Below are positions 10,753-24,700 of a DNA stretch of 64,000 bases, piece by piece. The notes below the pieces were generated by a model. That model was given only the letters and a program-made list of their open reading frames with translations. It was not told the origin of the DNA and searched no databases. This stretch comes from Puccinia triticina (taxonomy: Eukaryota; Basidiomycota; Pucciniomycetes; Pucciniales; Pucciniaceae). The stretch covers positions 3,059,001 to 3,123,000 of the forward strand of contig NC_070563.1 in the NCBI RefSeq assembly GCF_026914185.1, given 5' to 3'. A program made the translations under genes and the position numbers. Position 1 is the stretch's first letter; every line of letters starts with the position of its first letter.

Positions 10753-12292
10753 CTTTTCAAACATAGTTTGCTCTAAGTCAGTCTAGTGCTCTGTTTCTAC
10801 CATTCCTTGAAGAGGAGGGTCTACTCACTGTGTGCAGTGGTTGCTGCAATCCTGTCAAGTAAGGACTGTTGGTTCTGGTTACCAATGTGGTCTGCAAGGG
10901 TTCTACAAGTTTAAATTTGGTTAGCTATTTCTCCAAATTCAACTCTCCTCAGGTTACGTACTTGGACGCTGTGGTGCTCCATTCCAAACCATAAGTAGTA
11001 TTTTATTGCTTTCCTTTACATATATTCATCATTACATTGCCTATTACCCCACACTCCTTCACAAATACCTCATTATTATTGCATATTCAGATTTTACACC
11101 TCATTTCACCTATAGTCACTCATACAAAGTACCCCCTTATCTTCAATGGTTCAATAGTTATAGAGGATATAAGACTTACAGAAACCCTACAGTCTTCATT
11201 AGTTAAAATACTCATTTCATCAGTAACTTACTTGAATCATTACATTACATCACTTTTACATATATATTCTCACATACTAAACCCTTTACATACATTGCTC
11301 ATTGTGTACTATGCCTATTGTACACATTACATCATTGGATCTGTGCTTACCCCTTTTCAGTAGTGCTCATCATTACAAGCTGTTACTATGTTCACATCAC
11401 TCTTCCCCATTTGTACAACCTTCATTCCCATAGCCAGAACTCCTCATTGTCTGTGCTCATCCTTCCTTCATATAAGAACTGTCCTTCCCCCCTCACTGGT
11501 ACCTTATGGAGAATTCTAGATACAGAAATTATAGTCAGAAATTACTCATCACCCATTGATATCAGTGCAGTTGCTCCTGAACCCATTGCTATTGAACCTT
11601 GCCATAGCATTCCCCTCTCTCATCACTGCTCCAACCCTCTCACCCTCAGTAGTCAGTAGTCAGCTCATAGTACTAGTTCCTAAGATCAAGTAGAAATCAG
11701 CCACACCTTTTCTTCTTTTTCTTAGTGTTACTCTCATCCCCTCAGCATTAGTCAGGAAGGCAGCCTCATCAGCACCCTTGCATAGCTTACATTAGTACTA
11801 GTGTTGCTATACATTTCCCTTCCAAGCTCTATTCTCCCCTTTGAGTAGTTCCACAACGCTGAGCCTAACTCTAATCTTCCCACTGTGTTTCCCAATGTGG
11901 TTGCCGTATCTGCAAGTGATCAAGCAAGGCTTTTCAGCTAGAGATTGGGTTAGGGTTCTGTACTGCAGAGGGGGCTTACCTCTTTGTGCAGCTGGGTCTG
12001 AGTTTTCTTCTAGCCACGCTGTGGAACTCCTACCGTGCCAGGCGGTAGGCAGAGCTTCAAGGGGATGGGTGCTGTGTGAGCTGCCCTTGTGGGTGGTCTG
12101 GCAAATGAGATGAGGATTGGAAAGTGATAGCGTTGGGGGTGGATTTTTGAGAGACAACGGGGATGGAATACCGTCAGAGGTGGTTGGTTTGTTGAGGATC
12201 GGATGATAATGATAAGGGGATCAGGTATGAAGGATCAGGAATAGTGCTGGGGATACTGTCAGCGGATCAAAAAAGGGTGATGAAATTTTCTC
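10753..12292. other. AT-rich stretch without recognisable genes
   Basis: CA/TA-rich sequence (ACATTACATC, TTACATATAT repeats) around 11000-11400. CTCTATTC...GAGTAGTTCCACA near 11828-11852 repeats the LTR-like ends seen at 1650 and 2600. No domain was recognised in the longest ORFs. Confidence 0.4.
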
Positions 12293-12775
12293 TTGGATCA
12301 GAGCAGGTCCCATGCCGTCCCATCCTCCAAGTTTGAACTCGAACTTGGACTCTGGGGAGTGACATGTCATCACATCCCTAACTACAAACATCAAACAAGA
12401 AAAGAGGAAAAAAGAAGAAAGAGAAGAAAACACCACAACAATCAAAGATAAAGCAACACCAAGAAGAATAAGAACAAATAGAACACACAATCAAATGATA
12501 AAGAATCTAAACAGAAAACAAAACAAAATAAAAGAAGCAAAACAAAACAGAACAGAACAAAACCCACATGAGTCATGTGTTAGGACCAAGAAAGTAAAAG
12601 AAAGAATCTGGGAGGGATTGAGAATCTTGAGGAAGTGAGAAAGTGAGGGAAGGGATCATCTTGAGGATGAATCTTGAGGCTGAAGAGTCTTGCTGGTGAG
12701 ATTGCTGATCTTTCTGACTTGATGATTTTGATGCTGTAGTGGGCCTCTACCGGTGTGACCACCACAACGCTAGCT
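12293..12775 (-). repeat. Dispersed ~0.48 kb repeat, copy 2
   Basis: Direct copy of 9138-9600, with an extra A-rich GAACAAAAC-type simple sequence insertion around 12390-12560. Confidence 0.55.
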
Positions 12776-12867
12776 TCCTCAAGGGTTGCTGGGGGTCTGG
12801 GTCTAGGTTTTGCTGTAACCACGCAAGCTTCCTCAAAGGTTGCTGCGGGTCTAAGTCCATATTCTCA

Positions 12868-12976
12868 CATAATTGAGTTCCGAGACCCAATTAGCAATGA
12901 TTGGGTGCCAAGACTCAATGGTTGGGTGCTAAGACCCAATGATTGGGTCCTGAGACCCATTGATTGGGTCCCCCAA
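12868..12976. repeat. Minisatellite, ~22-bp unit, about five copies
   Basis: Degenerate tandem units TTGGGTNCTRAGACCCAATG. Each is itself nearly palindromic (GGGTNNNNAGACCC). Confidence 0.75.
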
Positions 12977-13466
12977 AACTGTTAGAGCAACAGTCAGACA
13001 GGCGGGTATCCAGGTACCCACCCTTTTTCTAGCAAAACTGAACACCCAGAGCCCGCCGGCAGGCACCTTCCCTGGATACTGGGTAGTGGCAGCCATCTCT
13101 AAACTTTTCTCCCTGCACTCATCTTTTAAAAATAAAAATAAATGAATAAATGTAAACAGGGGTCTACAACCATTGTGCCTTGTGGATTTTGGATTTGTAC
13201 CCCCACAGATATCTGCAGATCCTACACCTGTACCCACTCAATTGTTATCTTTTTTTCAGATAGGATATTCAATCTCTCAAATTATCAGGAAATCCAAAAA
13301 TGGATCTTCAGAGCAATGGAATATCCTTCAGGATTCATTTGACCTTCAATACACATTCCTTTGATCATTTTTGAAGATTTTGCCTCAAAACTTTTCAGGT
13401 GTTTGTCCAAACACTGCATCAACTAACTGCTTGTTCAGTTTTGTCTGAGCAGTCATTGAACTGATG

Positions 13467-13521
13467 TTGTCCAACAAGTTCTACAATCTTGACCTGGCAC
13501 ATTGCAGAACTTGTTGGACAA
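13467..13521. repeat. 16-bp perfect inverted repeat
   Basis: TTGTCCAACAAGTTCT (13467-13482) and its exact reverse complement (13506-13521) with a 23-bp loop. The arm itself contains a short palindrome, TTGTCCAACAA. Possibly a terminal remnant of a small element. Confidence 0.7.
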
Positions 13522-13579
13522 AATCTGTTTGATGACTTCTGGTACAAAACTTTCTAAGCAGTAAGTTTATGCAGTTATA

Positions 13580-13758
13580 ATGGTGTTCAAAGTTGGTTTG
13601 CATAACTTTATGCATGCATAAATCATAAAATCATAAAATCTTTTTTGCAGGGGATATGACTGTCTGATTATGTAATACAGAATTTCCTCGCCAAAATATT
13701 TTTATGATTTTATGATTTATGCATGCATAAAATTATGCAAACCAACTTTGAACACCAT
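13580..13758. mobile_element. 179-bp foldback MITE
   Basis: About 60-bp inverted arms: left starts ATGGTGTTCAAAGTTGGTTT, right is its complement with one or two differences; both contain TTATGCATGCATAA and ATAAAATCATAAAAT. The loop is about 55 bp. Flanks are AT-rich (TTATA and AAGTG), so the target duplication is not certain. Confidence 0.75.
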
Positions 13759-13839
13759 AAGTGAAGAAAACTGGCTACTCATATTTCTTTTTACATCTGT
13801 TTTGATTTGTAAACTCTGTTTTTTATTTTGGGATTGAAA

Positions 13840-14060
13840 TCCTTCCTGTGTTTGCAAGACAGAGAGCCCTCCGGGTTGGGTCTCCCAGACCAGAAAAATA
13901 AACCTTCACTGGACTACAGGTGACATCAGCCTAAGTCCAATGAGCTACCCACCAGTGGCACACTTGGCCGCATGGACAGCCCCCTGTATGAAACAAAGGG
14001 GCCATTGTATCCTAGTGGTGGTAGAACCAGAGCAGGAACAAAGCAACCACCATTGTTGCT
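13840..14060 (-). repeat. Possible tRNA-derived SINE
   Basis: On the minus strand GGGTAGCTCATTGGACTTAG fits a pol III A box, followed about 60 nt later by GGTCTGGGAGACCCAA, a loose B-box match, and an A-rich tail (AATAAAAAACAG). Spacing is longer than in a tRNA and no cloverleaf was drawn, so this is tentative. Confidence 0.35.
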
Positions 14061-14883
14061 TGACCTGATGGAAATGGTGAGCTGATACACTAACTGTATT
14101 TTAAGTGCAGTGTATATGGTTAGTTTTTTACACTGAGCTACACAAAGAATACTGTTATCCTTGATTTTCTGTCAATAATAATACACCTTTTTGGCTGTTA
14201 TTGTATTGTTGGTATAGCTGAAAGATGTTAGGTTAGCAATAACCACATCCTATTTTTATGATTGTTATCTGTTGTTATTCCTGATAACAAATACAATAAC
14301 TGTTAGTTTATCTCTGCAATCAATGATAAAATTACTATCAGTATGTTAATATTTCTGGTAGTAAGTTGGTTTTGAGTTAAAAAACAAACCTTTGTTTTCA
14401 GTTTCAAGATTAACTTTGGGCTCAATTATCCCACATCTCTCCTGCCCTGGTGGCTGGTGTAACAATCCTGGGCTCCGTCGGCCCCTCCATCCAGGCTGAG
14501 GGAAGCCGTCCAGCACCATGAAGAGCAGCAGGAGGGGTGAATTTGCGGCTCTGTTTCCAAACCCAAACTTGCTTTTTACTGAAGTCTACTCCTTGACTGT
14601 CTTCTGGAGGATGATGGCTCTGGTGAGAAGCCTTGGGCCACATGTGACACCTGTCAAGAAGTATGTAAGAAAAATATGGGGACTGCAAGGATCTACCAAA
14701 ACCAAAAATAGCGGGATTCAAAGTAGACCTGCGCATGCCACTTGCAAGGCAAGCCGGCATTCAACTCAAATGTTGAATGTTGACTTGCAGTCTCCCCAAA
14801 AAACTGGGGCCCCAATTATAAACACCTTTTTGAGATATTTGTGAAAAGTTTTTGAAAATGAACTGACAAGTATTTGAAAACAA

Positions 14884-15083
14884 AACGGACCTACTTTGCG
14901 CAGCAGCGGAAAACTCTTTGCGCACAGAATCGACCGTCCCCCAACGGCGAGCCCGCTGTGTGCGCAAGCCAAAAATTACTTTGCGCACAGTGACTTCCCC
15001 CGAAAGAAGGAGGTGATTTTTCCGTTTTTTTTTTCGATGGATCAAAAGAGGGGGTCTTACTTGCCCCCTCCAAAAAATATTGG
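14884..15083. repeat. Fragment of the GCGCA-rich MITE family
   Basis: ACGGACCTACTTTGCGCAGC and repeated CTTTGCGCACAG words match in pattern the termini of the MITE at 59534-60222 (ACGGACATACTTCGCGCACT). Only one end is recognisable. Confidence 0.5.
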
Positions 15084-15089
15084 ATTTTT

Positions 15090-15332
15090 TGAAGGTGTCC
15101 TTGTGATGCAAAAAAAAAATCATAATATTAATCCAAAAAAAAGGCACCCGCGACCCCGATAGCCCACCCCGGGGACTTTTTACCTGCAAAGACTTAAGCG
15201 GTTGGGTACCCAGCCCCTCAAAAAGAAAGTTCGAGGGGCAGCAGCTCCGGGCCCAGCTATCCCCCAGCCGCCGTGCCGATGGCCGGCACACACCAGGGAA
15301 GAAAGTGTGGCACCCTCTAGAGAGTGCCAAAC
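15090..15332 (-). mobile_element. Terminal fragment shared with the 62289-63187 element
   Basis: On the minus strand it begins GGCACTCTCTAGAGGGTGCC and continues through CCCTGGTG, CCATCGGCACGGCGGCTGGG, CCCCTCGAACTTTC, CCCCGGGGTGGGCTATCGGG and a T-rich run. The same order occurs at 62940-63187. The long inverted repeat present in the 62.3 kb copy is absent here, so this copy represents the uninterrupted form. Confidence 0.7.
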
Positions 15333-17921
15333 CGTGACTTTCATCTACAACACTGGGCAATGTCAGCCGTAGCAGCATGTACAACTCATGCATGTGTCAA
15401 TGTTGATGTAGTGTTGGGTGCAAGCCAATTGTGACTGCCTGACTGCCTAATTGTATGCTCAAGTTTGACATAGCTGTATCACCCTGGCAGACCAGTGCAG
15501 CTCAGAAAGCTGCAGATTTTGAATTGACAGAGAGTTTTGAGCTTTGGGATGCACATCTTGTTCATCACATTCCTTATGTCAACCAACTCGTACAATATAC
15601 AATCTTCTAGTACTTATTGGCTGTTGGAACCAGCAGGGCTGGTTGCAGAAGTTGCCAAAACTCAAAATCACTTCGCAAACTTGCTGACAGACTTATGATA
15701 ATATTCAGGATTGATTTCTGCCAGGTGAGGTTGAAGTGCCCAGTGGCAAGTAAATCCAGCCATCCGTGGGTTTGGCCACACATTTAGCGCAACCAACTGC
15801 CATTTGCTCAGTCTCTACTCCGCAAATGATGATGGTGAAAGTTCATCATATTAGGAGGTGAATATTCCACCACCAATGACTGGTGATGTGCCATGCTTCA
15901 CCTTTAGTTTTGAAGGATGTCAGAGGGGGTTTTCATGGGGACCAGGAAATGCCATGGATGTTTTCCTGTTGGGTGAAACACCATAATTTCTACCATATCA
16001 ATTCTCACTTGAGAAGTGGGGTTTGGGACTAGGCATGAACACCCCTGTGCCACTTGTGTGGCTTATGTCTGGTGGTATTCTGAGGGCCTAAGATGGCAAT
16101 ATGGTAGCTGAAAAAATTGCTCCCCCACATTTGGCCACATTGAAAGTGTCAGTCATCAGGTCTACTACATTGTTGAAGGATTTCATACACATCAGACCTA
16201 GGGACACTGGCAGTTGTTTGGCAACATGGAATCCCAACAAATGAATTCCCACACCCAAATGAAACCTCAAATCTCCTTTCCCGGCCTGTGTTGTGCGTTT
16301 TGTTGAGCATTTTGCATGCAATTCCCATTGCTGAAGTGAGAGTCTGATTTTTTGCCGTTGTAGCTTAAATCCTGCTGTGATTTAATCCTGGTTCGATAAT
16401 TGAATGACAGACACCGCTCTCTCCACTGGCACAGGGCACACTGGCCCAGAAGAAAACAAACTGGGCAGAGGATGTAGCACATTAACTCTGACAGTGTTAT
16501 GGGGAAGCATTGTGGCACTCACAGGCACTTGGTATTGCTGTCCACATTACAGATGGGAAACAAGGGGGTATTCCATGTCTCCACTGGCTAATGTTACAAG
16601 GAGAGTGAAGTTTCTTCATGCCCACCGGTGCCAGCAAGTGCATGTGATCCTGTTTCAATTTCTGTAGTGTTGAATCAGTATCCCAAGCATTCATTCTCAA
16701 GCACCCCTCCCTGAGCTTGGTCCAGTGAAGCCATGATCTCACACTCGTGCAATGCACATTGCTGCCTCGCCATCATCTAGCAGCCTCTGCCCCAAAGTGT
16801 GGAGTCATGCTGGATCTGTCTGTCCCTAGATTCAGGTAAACTGCCACAAGATGGCAGCATCATTTCAGAGAAGAAGTCAATTGCATTTTACATGAGAAGC
16901 TTTGTGCCATGCCCGCCTTGGATGTGTCTTTCTGGTTGACATCCATCAGCCATGCTTTGGATGCTCCTTTCTGGTAGACATCGGCCATGCAGAAGGGCAA
17001 GCAGATCTGCCCGCAGTTCACACAATCATCACAACCACCTACAGAGTGCTTTCTGTCTCAGAGGCAACCAACATCATTAATCTCACACATTTTTCCTACT
17101 TGGGATAGCCCTCGGTGGCTGCTCCAAGGGACAGTTGCCATCCGTCAAGTCAACATGAGTAGCACCCATCAATACTTGTGGGCGGTATCTGGTGCACTCA
17201 ATCATAGACCCACCGCTTGCCAGGGGCATTTTGAGCATATTGGGCAAACCGGCTGGCACAGCTTCTAGAGCACTTATATGACACAAGCGGATTATGGCAG
17301 TCACCGGTGTAGCTATGGATTCTTTGGGGTGAATCACGTTTTCCTAAATGACCATAGACACCAGGCAATTTGAGCCCGTGGCTTTCACAAAGAGCCCCTC
17401 TGCCCCAACTCACCTGATTCTGTGCATCAATAATTGGTGAAGAGCACACTTGCAAGTGGGAGATGGGGTTTGCTCTTGATTGTGGCCCTTCAGAATACAA
17501 GACAGTCACACCCAGCAGCATGTATGATGTGTCCTACCAGCAAGGGGGATCTTCACTCACAGGTGGATCAGATATGGTTCTCACAAACTGTGCATCTGGG
17601 TGGTCACCCTGGACTTTGGATTTTTAGTTTCGGCCAGGTAACATCAAGTTCAACCTGTGGCATTGTGTCTTTCATGACAATAAGATTCATCAGCGGCTTG
17701 GAAGTTGGGTGTGCTGAACTTTGTACGAGTGGAAGTGAACCACAAAGTGACCGCCTATAACCAAGCTGTTATGAGCTAATTTGAGTTGAATGACAGCCAA
17801 TGGCCATAGGAAGGTTTGTCACACACAGTTGCATCGCAGATTTTTTTTGAGGTTTAAGTAGAACATGGGTTACAGAGAAAGCCAGCCACAGGATCACCAC
17901 AAATCAAGGGAGATCAATGGA
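15333..17921. other. Unassigned region
   Basis: Balanced composition, many short ORFs on both strands with no consistent frame or domain. It may contain a decayed gene or element but nothing supports a specific call. Confidence 0.4.
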
Positions 17922-17959
17922 TGTCCACCCTGATGGACGGCCGTACGTTAAGGTGGACA
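17922..17959. promoter_or_regulatory. 38-bp TGTCCACC palindrome (1 of 6)
   Basis: TGTCCACCCTGATGGACGGC then CGTACGTTAAGGTGGACA. Same length and half-site as five others in the window (26945, 27228, 27531, 39182, 39357); see findings. Nearest gene is the unknown gene ending at 19797. Confidence 0.6.
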
Positions 17960-18460
17960 TACTTGTCCAACCAGATCTGCGGTTCTTGGGCCCGACTGCA
18001 AGTGCCCGCAAGACCCAGTCGTGACGTTGGTTCAAGCCTTGTGTTGAATGATGAAAGGGAAGAAGGAAAGTGCGTGTGCACAGCAATTTATGACCAGAAA
18101 AATCAAGGTAAATAATGGGAAACAAGTGTGGGCAAGGCTTTGAGAAGGAGGAAAACATCTTCACTGAAAGGGGAGTGGAGAATGCCAGACTGCCGCAGTG
18201 ATGTGACTGCATTTAATTAAGGCAAACATGGTTCTGAATTACGTAGACCCCGGCCCCGAAATGTGCCTATTGTGAGGCAGGTCTCCCTTTGTTGGGGGAT
18301 CAAAGGCGCGACTGGCATGAATAGCCGGCATGAGGCTATGTTCTCTTTTGGTGGAAGTGTTGCTGCACCCATCCTGATTCCATTTAAGCTCGACTTTTGC
18401 AGAGATTGCGTCTGAAGTTAGCCCCACTGCCATCCATCTACACGCCTCCCAAAAATGATT

Positions 18461-18748
18461 GAGGTGGCCGGTAACATTCACCTTTCTAATACCAATCCAA
18501 CCCACATCCGCCAAGTAGGAGACGCAATTCACATTATCACTTGCATCAAGTCCTATCAGATCTCTCGAGAAATTCAAATGTCGCCCTACCAAGAGTACAC
18601 AGTAGTTTTAAAATCTTCACATTCAGCGGTCCCCGCGATCCTATACAACTTCTGCACCCAAGTCTTTTTCTCTGGTCAACTTGTCGTTTACCCCAGTCCA
18701 AGTCTCCCGGTCATTTGTGTCGAGCGTGGAGCTTGGCAGGTTCATTGA
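18461..18748 (+). other. Coding-like fragment, unknown
   Basis: One open frame on the plus strand (GNIHLSNTNPTHIRQVGDAI ... ending GAWQVH) has protein-like composition, but no start, splice context or domain was recognised. The surrounding 17960-19796 shows nothing else that can be called. Confidence 0.25.
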
Positions 18749-21415
18749 GGGCACTTTCCCCTTGCTCAGGAATTCAAGAACACTCACGCCTTTGGTTCAG
18801 TCTATGTTGCGAAGGTACACATGAACCGTTTTGCCGGTTGCGTGGGGTGGATTGAAGTTGTGGATCAAGAAATGAACTTAGTCAGTCTCTTCCCGTTACA
18901 ACTGACCATCATATGTGTTAGAGTGGTTAATTGGAGTGTTGAGGATGCATGATGTAGTCTAAGCTTGGTCGCATAAAGCTTTCGGCAACCCATGGCCAAG
19001 CGCACGAGTGCTTTCAGACGCTTCAACGTGGAGATCGCGTTAGGTTTGGAGGCGTGGCAGCAGAAGTTTCAAGTTCTGGAGGCGAGTTGCTTGTGTTGGG
19101 TGTCAGTAATTTCTTCCAAGTGATGTTCTGTATGAGGTTTCGAACTGAATGAGTATCCCGCAGGTTGAGTATGCTTCAAGGCTCCCAAGATTTGAGAAGA
19201 CCACGTACAATCTGAGACAAAATCCAAAAACCCGCTTTGATCTCCGAGTAAAAGATTGGAAGGCACCTGAAAACATCAGACAAAAGCCGCGCAAGAGGGG
19301 CCATCGCAAGAATTTTTAACCGTTCTTAGTCCCATCATTTTCATGTTCCGAGCTTGTGCAATGTTGTAATCATGCTGAATATTATCTGCAGAGCCTACTT
19401 TGAGGTGCCAATTATGTGTCCGGAGTTGCCAGTTTGGTGGATCATTCGTCCAAGTCATGGTCTTGGCAAGCAAGCGGCTGGCTTGCCAGGACCACTGCAC
19501 GTTGTGGATCCGGCTTGCACATCTAAGATGTAACACTGAGGGTGCTGCAACTGGGGCGGCTACTCTGCCTCAGGCCCATTGACCCACAGCAACAGCGCAC
19601 AATAGCTTGATTGCTCTGAGGAGTTGTGCACGAATTCATCAAGATTGGTAGTTGAGGAATGTTAATTTACAATTGATAAAATCCACGGGAGGGACAGTGC
19701 ATTGAAGCTAGCTCCCAAATACCTCTCTCAGGCGTGCAAAGATTTGGAATCACACATAATCAAACTTTGGGTATGTATGTAGGAAACACTGGTCCTTTAG
19801 CACTCCTCGATTTCTCCTGATGTGTGCGGCAGGAGGAAAGATGAGGTAGGATTGAAGGTCTTCCAATGGTTCAGAAAGTCATTGGTGATGGCCTGGGCCA
19901 GCTCCATCCTGGTTGGCACTTGCACACTTGCAAGAGAGCAGATCTGTCCAGATGACTGAAAGACAGGGCTAAATATCCGTACAAGGTATGCCGAGAGGTT
20001 CTTCCAAATAGGCTCGTCGGGAGGGTGTGGGATCTTGGAGTTTGCCGTGACAATTGCCATTGCTTGGATCATTGACATGCATCCAGAAACTCCTGCCGTC
20101 CAATGGTCCCTTGAGGTGATGAACAGGCCACGAACTCCACCAAGAACAAAGTAGACAAGAGGCTGAAAGTTCTGCTTTCTTTGGTATCGTTGGAGGTTTT
20201 GAGAAGCTTCCTCAAAAGTGTTGGCCAACTCCGCAGGATTTTTCTCGACCTGGCAAACGGATGAGTTGGCTGACGGGGCGCGATTGGCACGGGTTTTTGC
20301 CTTCTTCTTTGCTTCAGTCATAGGAGCGTCACTGAGATGGTGTGTTTGGAAGATGATGTAGGCCATCAAAACATCAAGAATGATCTTGCGGAATTTGTGT
20401 AAAACATCCACCGAGTGGAAACGCTCGGGGGGTTGGGAGGAGGATTCATTAGCTTGTGGCGGAGGGTCGAAGCTGGATGTTGAATTTTTCACGGCGTCAA
20501 GATAGGAGAGAGCTTCAACACCTCGATTGATGTGATCGGTCTCGCATGTGGAATCGACTTGAGCTGGCTTGAGAATGTTGTCAGCCATTAGCTCTACAGA
20601 AGCTGCGATGAGCCTGGCCCACTCGGTGTGGACATGTTGAGGGGGGTTCAGTAACCTAAACAAGAACCGAACGAGAGTGGACTCGGGATGTTGAGTCTTG
20701 GCACCAGTTGGGATGAACGTTCCGGGTCTTAGCTTGTTGTCCTTGTTTGCAAAGCTGGTGAGAAGCTGGAAATCGACTAGATCTGGGCAATACCATTGCT
20801 CGTGGTCTGAGTGCGATAGGAATCGGTCGGCTGAGAGCAAACACAAAATATTGTCTCAGTTCTTTCACACCAGAGCAACTGACATCGATGATAGAAAGAG
20901 AGTCTCACCTAGGGACGTGATAGTGTGCATCCAAGCGGTGTATGAGCAAGATGTTTGATGGAAATCAAATGTAGGAGGCCCTGGAGGTGAATTTTGGGCT
21001 GCCCTTGCACAGTGTTGAAGCAGGGAGGTCAGGGACGTCCAGGTGGTCTGATATTTTGACCATTTTGGTTTGGTGCCATCTACATGTTGATGAATGCTGA
21101 CCACCTCTCTGCGAATTGTGTCGGATTTGATAATTGTTAGTAGAGGAGAGCTTGGGATGGGATTGGGCCCTCTTGTGTCCGAGGGGGTTGGGTTAGCCAT
21201 GCTGGATGTTGTTTGACCGGGATCTGGGGGAGGAGTGCTTTGGTCTGGAGTCTCGGGATTGAACAGAGGTGTTTCATTGGGTCCATCAGAATCCTCGCCT
21301 CCATGGGTGGTATGCACGTTTGAACAATGAGAGTCTGTTGGTGGTGGCAGAGAAGGGTCTGTGGGCATCAAGTTGGTAGGCGCTGCACGATTGGAAGGAC
21401 CGGACCTGGCGCAGT

Positions 21416-21560
21416 TAAGGATTGCCAAGTGAACCCGGGTACCCGTGGCGGGTGCGGGTACCGCCGCTGTTTTTCAGCAATTCTGGACACCCGCGATCCC
21501 ACCTGGCACCCGCTGGCGGGTACCGCGGGTGTTTTTCGCGGGTACCACGGGTACTTTTTT
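21416..21560. repeat. GGGTACC-rich left end of the hAT
   Basis: Permuted ACCCGCGGGTACC words, able to fold; pairs with 25354-25516. Confidence 0.75.
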
Positions 21561-21718
21561 GTTTTTTTGCCCTCAAAACCCTTGGTGACGAGTTTAAAAA
21601 ATCTGTACTTTCATTTTACGCTATTTGTAGTTAGTCATATACTATGTATGGAACCAGAAACATGATGAAATGAAAAAATAAAACAATAACTAAAAGTGTT
21701 ACACTGTGAGCTTGAGTG

Positions 21719-24700
21719 TTACCCTTTTCTCTTTCTCTTTCGCTCTTCCTTGAGGCCATCCTTCCATTTTTTAAGAGCCCCTGGCTCAATCAGGTTATTC
21801 TTTGAATAAAAAGCCACCGACATACCCCTAGTAACGGAAATCGAGTTGAGACGGTGTCGAGATTGGTTTACATAATGGCGGCCGAAGGAAAATGCGCGTT
21901 CCACATCAACTGACGTTGCTAGATAATATGAAAGTTCGATGAGAAACGTCAGCTTTCTGATATAACATTAAGGAATCATCAAATGAAAAATTTACCTGGG
22001 CAGCTCAAGACATCGAGCGCCATTTGCGAAAGCCCACCGTGTGTATTGCCAGCGGTCTTTTGCTGGATCCACCATTTGAGTGCATCAATTGGAGCACCGT
22101 CATCTAAAATTAGCCCCGAAGCTAGCCACGTTTTGAGCGGATCAGTTATGGAATGGCATCAGGCCGCAAGAGCAGCACCCAATTGTGCTATGTTTCCAGT
22201 CCTCGACTGGTTCAATCAAATGTTAGCAAATATCATGAAAGTTTGATTGATTGAAACCGAGTAACTCTTACCTTGGTCGTTTTATGTGGGTCATTGGGGG
22301 CTGGAACATTTGGCACAGGCTTGTAACGTGCATTGAAAAGCTCTCGGGTGAGTCTCAGAGCCTCAGAAATCCATTCCTCCTCCCATCCTGCGATCTTGAA
22401 GTATTCATCTTTGAATGATGGATGTAGTACTAAAATAAAGGAATTTAGTTAGCATCATCCATGGAAATATTAACAAGGGATTCAGAAGCTTACCCATGGC
22501 GATTTGAAACAATGGTGAACAGTCAGTCAGCGTATAGTATTTGTTGGTCAGCTTAAGGCCAACTCGACAAGCATTTCGCAGGGCTGGCGGGTAATTGTTG
22601 TCAGATCCTTTGATGGCGTTCGACAGCATGTCGGTAATCTCGTCAATGAATACTATGACATGAGTTAACCGAGCCGATCCGCATGTCGATACTTGAAGCG
22701 TTTGCTCATAGAAGGGCTGGAGAATTGATACCAAGTGGTTGGCTAATTCGATGTCAATGGAATTGATGTGATATTTGCGATCCAAACCAAGCTTCTTGTC
22801 CTTCTGCCATACCAGACTGTTGGTAATCAAGATGTTAGTTTCCCATTGGTGACAAGAAATAAAAAATCAATAATCACATTGCCTTCTTGCATCTAATGAT
22901 GCCAACCACCTGATCAAAGGTTGAGTTCCACCTTGTGCGAACATCTTGAACAACGCTATGAGGCCTTTCGCAATCCATCTCTACGCAGAGCTCGGCGAAT
23001 TGGGCCTTTGAATTTGGTGATTTGCGAAGTTTGCGAGCCACTGCGCGGAACTGAAAACAGGAGATAAATATGATGAATCAGAAAGAAAACCAATCCGATT
23101 GAGGAAAAATTGACCAACCTTAGCCAGAGTTTGTCGGCACATTGCGGTTGTGTAAAGATCAGTGTCTTCATCCTCATCACTCAGATCCTCAATGTCTTCA
23201 ACAGTGAGCTCGGGCTCCAAATATTTTGGCTGAAAATCTGCATCAGCCGTCTCGGGGTCATTGTCCTCTTCCAGAGAAGTAACCTCGTTCTCGTATCTAG
23301 ATTTTTTAACAAGGGCTTAAATGGTGGATGAAGAAAGGTGAAATCGAGAGAAAGAACTCACCTGCGAATCTGTTCCTCCGCATCTTCTTCATCTGATTCA
23401 TTGGATGAATCAGATGAATCTAAATCACCTTCTTGTTGATTTGCTACTGACTGCTTATTTGCCGTACCAAACGGTCGCAAGATAGACTGAACAATAAGGT
23501 TGAGTATGTGAGCATAGCACCAAATCCACTGTTCATCACCTTTAAATCGGGCCCATTTGAATTTTTTCATTGCTGAAACCATCGCCGAGTTGTTTGAGGC
23601 ATTGTCTGTGACTATGCCACATATCTGGAAGGAATCAAAAGAAATCAGCAATAACATGATGTGTGTTTCATTTGAGAGCGACTCACTTTATCTTGAATTC
23701 CAAATTTTTCCACGACAGCACGTACAGTGTCAGCTAGATACTGGCCAGTATGACTCTGAGCCAACCGTACAAAATCAAGAGGCATTGCCTCAAGACTAAA
23801 TTCGCCGCCTCCAAGCTCGACCAGACGATAAATAACGACCCCAAGGATGTCAAATCCATTGGGTGATTGCCATGCATCGGCCCCGAGGTACATCGCACCC
23901 GTGTGTTTCTAAAGAAGGGCATTATGACAGGGAATTGTGAAATTAATACACGTTCAAAGTAGAAGGAAAGAAAACAATCAGTCACTTACACTTAATTCTC
24001 TCCGGTGACTGTCTTGAACGGCGGTGTAGAGCATATGGACCGATCGGGAGAGAATTTTATTGGAAGGCATGTACTTGACAATAGTAGGATGGAGGAGTGC
24101 CTTGAGGGACTTGTCTGCTAATGCCGAAAACGGCCGGGCAGCCTCGGCGCACCAGATCGCACAGAGTTGCGGTACCTGATACAAAACAAAACAAATTAAC
24201 AATCGTTTTAATCAGGTTTGTTTTGTGCGATATCGAGCTTACCTCTTGAGGATCGATATCGCCAGTCCCACTGATTCCAAAAGCCACCAGATTGCGGCTC
24301 GAGTCTGCATCGCGCTTTTTCATGAGACATGTGGATGCATGTCTCAGTAGGTTGCTGCAAGAGGAGTCGTTTGTTGGTCGATTTATTTTAGATGAACATC
24401 TGCAAATAAAAACCAACTTAGAATGTGTAAAAAAACAGCGGCAATGAGCAACTTAGATGAAAACTTACAGCTTGCATGGGTAAGCAATCATCCGACGACC
24501 TCGTTTATCCAATTGGTTGGAGAGTTCGGGTTTGTGGTAGGTAGCGTAGGCCGTACTGACAGCGTTTGCGGCGGTCTTCTGCGCTCGGCCTACATATTTT
24601 TTTAATTAATGTCTTGATATCCTCTCAAAGGCAAAGAAAAGGAGAGGAAGGGACTTACGGAGTTCCTCCTGGTCAGTTAATTCGCGAGAGCCGGATGTGT

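Noticed and set aside
9138..12775. A single LTR retrotransposon bounded by the two ~0.47 kb direct repeats
   Set aside because: No TG...CA ends, no target duplication and no gag or pol sequence between them; left as dispersed repeats.
13840..14060. A functional tRNA gene
   Set aside because: A-box match only; no acceptor pairing or anticodon arm could be built, so at most a SINE.
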